Shown here: positions 23,411 to 25,826 of the stretch, piece after piece
Position numbering within the stretch: position 1 is the stretch's first letter
How the letters are laid out: the number at the start of each line of letters is the position of its first letter
DNA from: an uncultured Porphyromonas sp.
GTDB lineage: Bacteria; Bacteroidota; Bacteroidia; Bacteroidales; Porphyromonadaceae
Assembly: GCF_938023125.1 (NCBI RefSeq)
Contig: NZ_CALHDW010000001.1
Location: 1-25,826, forward strand
DNA: 25,826 bases
Direction of reading: 5' to 3'
The notes under the pieces: generated by a model
Databases searched by the model: none
Told to the model about the DNA's origin: nothing
Seen by the model: the letters and a program-made list of their open reading frames with translations, nothing else
Translations under genes and position numbers: made by a program

Positions 23411-23980
23411 TTACTTCTTGGCAGCAGCACCACGAGCAGCACGAGTGAGGCGAACAGCACACACAACGGCGTTCTTTGCGTTCATGATCTCAAGCCCTTC
23501 GAAGCTGAGAGCACCCACCTGCATAGACTTGCCAAGTTCGAGGTTTTCTACATTGATGTGAAGTCTCTCGGGGATCTGATCGTAGATGGCTTTAACGCGA
23601 AGTTTGCGCATTTCGAGCACGAGTTTACCCCCGGCGCGTACCCCGGCAGCGTGGCCTTCGAGTACAACAGGTACTTCCATTTCGATAGCCTTGTCTTTGT
23701 TAACTTCGAGGAAGTCGATGTGGAGGATTTCGTCTGTTACGGGGTGGAACTGAATATCCTTGAGTACAGCCTTGCAAGTCTTACCAGCTACAGAGAGATC
23801 GATGTCGAAGATCTCTGGAGTGTAGATAAGGTTGCGTACAGCTTCCTGTGTTACGGTGAGGTGATGAGTTGCTTCTCCACCATAGATTACTGCGGGGATG
23901 ATGCCCTGCTTGCGGAGGCTCTTAGTAGCCTTCTTGCCAAGACCTTCGCGGAGGTCGGCGTTGAGTTGGAATGTCTTCAT
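23411..23980 (-). CDS. rplY: 50S ribosomal protein bL25 / general stress protein Ctc
   Basis: 189 residues, the long two-domain (TL5/Ctc) form that binds 5S rRNA. The N-terminal ~90 residues carry the L25 fold (LRKQGIIPAVIYGG, FHPVTDEILHIDFLEV). The C-terminal beta domain follows (VPVVLEGHAAGVRAGGKL, YDQIPERLHINVENL). It ends in an Ala/Lys/Arg-rich tail. Strong codon preference fits a ribosomal gene. A -7 element and a terminator bracket it, so it is probably transcribed alone, upstream of pth. The rplY-pth adjacency is common in bacteria. Confidence 0.96.
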   Translation of the reverse strand: MKTFQLNADLREGLGKKATKSLRKQGIIPAVIYGGEATHHLTVTQEAVRNLIYTPEIFDIDLSVAGKTCKAVLKDIQFHPVTDEILHIDFLEVNKDKAIEMEVPVVLEGHAAGVRAGGKLVLEMRKLRVKAIYDQIPERLHINVENLELGKSMQVGALSFEGLEIMNAKNAVVCAVRLTRAARGAAAKK

Positions 23981-24330
23981 TCTCTTCTTCTTTTTTTTGT
24001 GTTACTCAAAATTAGTTGCTCAAAATAGAGCTGTCCCTAATTTCCCATCACACCCATGAGACCAACGGAGCTCTGAGGGGTGGCTTTTCTTGCCTTGGGC
24101 ACCCGATGTGGGGAGTCTAGGGCTGAAGTGCTTGCCTCTCTGTCCGTATGTTGTCTCTAGCGGTCCTGCGATAGAATACCAAAAACAGGATGGTGAGTAT
24201 GCGACCACTTAACTACAAAAAAAGCCACTGCCCTCCCTTGGTTATTAGGAAAGATAGAGGCTTCCTCTTCGTTGTGGCCAGAGATGCCTTGTTTTCAAAT
24301 TCAAGACCATGCCACCATTCTCTCTATGCG
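23981..24330 (-). promoter_or_regulatory. rplY upstream region with -7 element
   Basis: On the minus strand a -7 TAATTTTG lies at 24007-24014, giving a leader of about 20 nt. The remaining ~310 bases up to the tRNA show no supported gene. On the minus strand TGGCTTTTTTTG (about 24216-24227) may end the tRNA transcript, but its stem is weak. Confidence 0.45.
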
Positions 24331-24405
24331 TGGGCCCAATAGGATTCGAACCTATGACCCTCTGTTTGTAAGACAGATGCTCTAAACCAGCTGAGCTATG
24401 AGCCC
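24331..24405 (-). tRNA. tRNA-Val (anticodon UAC)
   Basis: 75 bases forming a full cloverleaf on the minus strand. The acceptor stem pairs GGGCTCA with TGGGCCC (one G-T pair), followed by discriminator A. The D-arm is TAGCTCAGCTGGTTTAGAGC. The anticodon stem TCTGT/ACAGA closes the loop CTTACAA, giving anticodon TAC. The T-arm is ATAGG-TTCGAAT-CCTAT. The CCA end is not encoded. It reads GUA and other Val codons through U34. Confidence 0.95.
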
Positions 24406-24896
24406 TCTTTTCTTTTTTTTGTCGGTATTACTCTTGCGAGTTTTAGTGGCACTCTCTAATGCCACTGCTGCTAACAGCGATGCAAAGGTAATACTTTTCT
24501 CGAAATCTGCAATACCCTCACTTATTTTTCTCCGTAAGGGTGTTCTCTTGTTCTCTCCTTGTGAAACGGAAGAAAAACCTTGCCCTGCACTTTTCTCGGA
24601 ATAGGGTAGAATAAAAAAGTTTCGTGGGCAGGAGCAAAAATTTTTTAGGCCTACAACTCTAGAATTCTTGGGCAGAAAGGAAACGAAACCCAGGCTACTC
24701 CCTTTTGCAAATAGAGTGCTAGGGTTGGGCGTAGGTGCTAAGTCGTTGGAAATAAGATGGATTTTAGGAGTGTCTTATAGGAGCCCTTAATCCGGGGGGG
24801 GGGCGTCCCTGCGGAGGAGAAGGTCTATTGTGGAGGAGGCGAGGTTGCTATCGAGTGTCTCTTTTATGAGGGGACTCTCTTCTGTGCAGCATAAGC
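24406..24896. other. Gene-free stretch upstream of tRNA-Val
   Basis: No supported gene in about 490 bases. It contains the tRNA promoter, a perfect 7-bp inverted repeat AGTGGCA (24445-24451)/TGCCACT (24460-24466) in the predicted tRNA leader, a TTTTTTAGGCCTA motif near 24645 and a run of ten G at 24794-24803. Confidence 0.5.
24483..24512 (-). promoter_or_regulatory. Promoter of tRNA-Val
   Basis: Minus-strand -7 TACCTTTG (24483-24490) with TTG (24510-24512) 19 bases upstream. Predicted start near 24476 leaves about 70 nt before the mature tRNA 5' end. Confidence 0.6.
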
Positions 24897-24930
24897 AAAA
24901 AAAAGACACCCTTAGAGACCTAAGGGTGTC
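24897..24930 (-). terminator. Terminator after gpx
   Basis: A perfect 11-bp stem, GACACCCTTAG (24905-24915) with CTAAGGGTGTC (24920-24930), around AGAC. On the minus strand eight T follow directly (plus A run 24897-24904). It lies about 50 bases after the gpx stop. Confidence 0.95.
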
Positions 24931-24978
24931 CAATCCTATGCCAGACTATTTTGCTGTTTGTATTCAGATAGCCTTTGC

Positions 24979-25638
24979 TTATTTGGCTTCAAGAGTTCGC
25001 TTTACAAGCTCGGCTACTTTACCCATATCCTTAGTGGGTTCGATGCGTGCAATGACGTTGCCATTGCGGTCTATCAAGAATTTGGTGAAATTCCATTTTA
25101 TATCGCTCTTCGAACGCCAGTCGGGATCGGCTTTATCAAACATGCTCTCAAGTCTCGGACTCAAGCTGTTTTCTTTGTCGAAGCCCTCAAACCCCTTTTG
25201 GCTCTTAAGCCAAGTGTAGAGAGGGAGTTCGCTTTCGCCGTTCACATCGCTCTTTTTGAATTGTGGAAATTCGGTGCCGAAGGTTATACGACAGAATGTG
25301 GCAATCTCCTCGTCGGAGCCTGGCGCCTGATTCCCAAATTGGTTGCAAGGGATGTCGATAATCTCGAACCCCTCGGCTCTCATATTGCGGTACATCTCCT
25401 CAAGCGCCTCGTATTGTGGGGTAAAACCACATCCGGTAGCCGTGTTGACAACGAGCAATACCTTGCCCTTGTATTTCGCAAGACTGACCTCGTTGCCTTG
25501 GGCATCGGTGAGGCTGAAGTCATAGATCGTTGTCATTTTTCTTTCTTTCGTTTCCTTGTTGGGGCAGGTCTGGGTTGTCTGAGCATAAATAGGCATAGCC
25601 AGACAAGCCGTGAGGAGCATTAAAAACAGAGTTTTCAT
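24979..25638 (-). CDS. Glutathione peroxidase-family thiol peroxidase with signal peptide
   Basis: 219 residues. It reduces hydroperoxides. The mature domain starts around MTTIYDFSL (35 onward). Peroxidatic Cys70 sits in TATGCGFTPQYE, Gln100 in CNQFGNQ and Trp182-Asn183 in IKWNFTKF, the standard tetrad with Cys in place of selenocysteine. Cys116 (FCRITFG) matches the resolving cysteine of thioredoxin-dependent members, so thioredoxin rather than glutathione is the likely reductant. Residues 1-19 form a signal peptide (LFLMLLTACLAMPIYA). LTAC could also be a lipobox, so export as a lipoprotein is possible. An internal start at Met35 would give a cytosolic form. The ATG at 25636-25638 gives the shortest complete signal peptide. 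Confidence 0.92.
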   Translation of the reverse strand: MKTLFLMLLTACLAMPIYAQTTQTCPNKETKERKMTTIYDFSLTDAQGNEVSLAKYKGKVLLVVNTATGCGFTPQYEALEEMYRNMRAEGFEIIDIPCNQFGNQAPGSDEEIATFCRITFGTEFPQFKKSDVNGESELPLYTWLKSQKGFEGFDKENSLSPRLESMFDKADPDWRSKSDIKWNFTKFLIDRNGNVIARIEPTKDMGKVAELVKRTLEAK

Positions 25639-25773
25639 TCGATTCGTCTTTGTTTTATTAGTTTGTGAATCTGTCTTCTTAGAGTCTCTATCTCTTTGTT
25701 GGTTAAGGAGGTTTTCTTGGATATAAAGGTAGTAATAAAGTTGTGTATAATCGCTTTTGGGCAATTTGTTTTG

Positions 25774-25781
25774 CAAAGTTA
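25774..25781 (-). promoter_or_regulatory. Possible -7 element of gpx
   Basis: Minus-strand TAACTTTG, giving a leader of about 130 nt before the ATG at 25638. A weaker TACCTTTA at 25724-25731 is an alternative. No clear -33 element is seen for either. A peroxide-responsive site was not recognised. Confidence 0.45.
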
Positions 25782-25826
25782 CTACAAAAAAGTGAAATGC
25801 GGAAAGATATAGTGATAGAATTGAGT

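Noticed and set aside
23339..24028. Plus-strand frame of 229 codons opposite rplY
   Set aside because: It is a mirror of the biased codons of a ribosomal-protein gene; the bL25 product is unmistakable.
24830..25623. Plus-strand frames opposite gpx
   Set aside because: They run through the gpx terminator stem or lie opposite its conserved catalytic motifs.
1..25826. CRISPR arrays, insertion sequences, phage genes, toxin-antitoxin pairs
   Set aside because: No direct-repeat array, transposase, integrase or recognisable toxin-antitoxin pair was seen on either strand.

Overview
The window looks like ordinary core chromosome of an anaerobic Bacteroidales bacterium, most likely Porphyromonas or a close relative. 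Four things support this. The first gene encodes a secreted protein with a gingipain/HagA-like cleaved-adhesin module and a type IX secretion (T9SS) C-terminal signal. There is a 445-residue glutamate dehydrogenase of the Porphyromonas/Bacteroides type. The strictly anaerobic enzymes NrdD/NrdG and KorAB are present. Most transcription units begin with the Bacteroidetes promoter element TAnnTTTG. These are inferences from sequence character; no database search was possible. I see no CRISPR array, insertion sequence, phage or plasmid gene, or rRNA.

Left part (1-11649), all genes on the plus strand: a gene-free stretch; a T9SS cargo protein (363-2084) closed by a strong terminator; ychF overlapping a sugar O-acetyltransferase; ansA followed closely by a WalJ-type metallo-beta-lactamase nuclease; gdh; an HD-domain hydrolase; tonB; then a prenyl diphosphate synthase overlapping a TatD nuclease. 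A possible 40-codon minus-strand ORF (8635-8757) lies in the gap before tonB.

Middle part (11650-18134), plus strand: an anaerobic block made of nrdD-nrdG (deoxyribonucleotide synthesis without oxygen), with a long leader and a structured spacer, then korA-korB (2-oxoacid:ferredoxin oxidoreductase), closed by a terminator. Gdh and Kor could act in sequence: glutamate is deaminated to 2-oxoglutarate, which is oxidised to succinyl-CoA with reduction of ferredoxin.

Right part (18278-25638), all minus strand. In transcription order: gpx (thiol peroxidase with a signal peptide); tRNA-Val(UAC); rplY/ctc (bL25), pth and an S4-domain RNA-binding protein (translation functions); cls (cardiolipin synthase); a conserved membrane-anchored protein of unknown function; a DUF3822 protein; and rsmD. 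The plus- and minus-strand halves converge at 18044-18277, a stretch rich in inverted repeats.

The second-look items are mostly non-coding: the recurrent AGGCCTAAA motif in gene-free stretches, several hairpins that are not plain terminators, the nrdD leader, the small minus-strand ORF and a G10 tract. I did not find convincing evidence of a wholly new multi-gene system. The least explained genes are the 213-residue membrane protein with its DUF3822 neighbour and the T9SS cargo protein.
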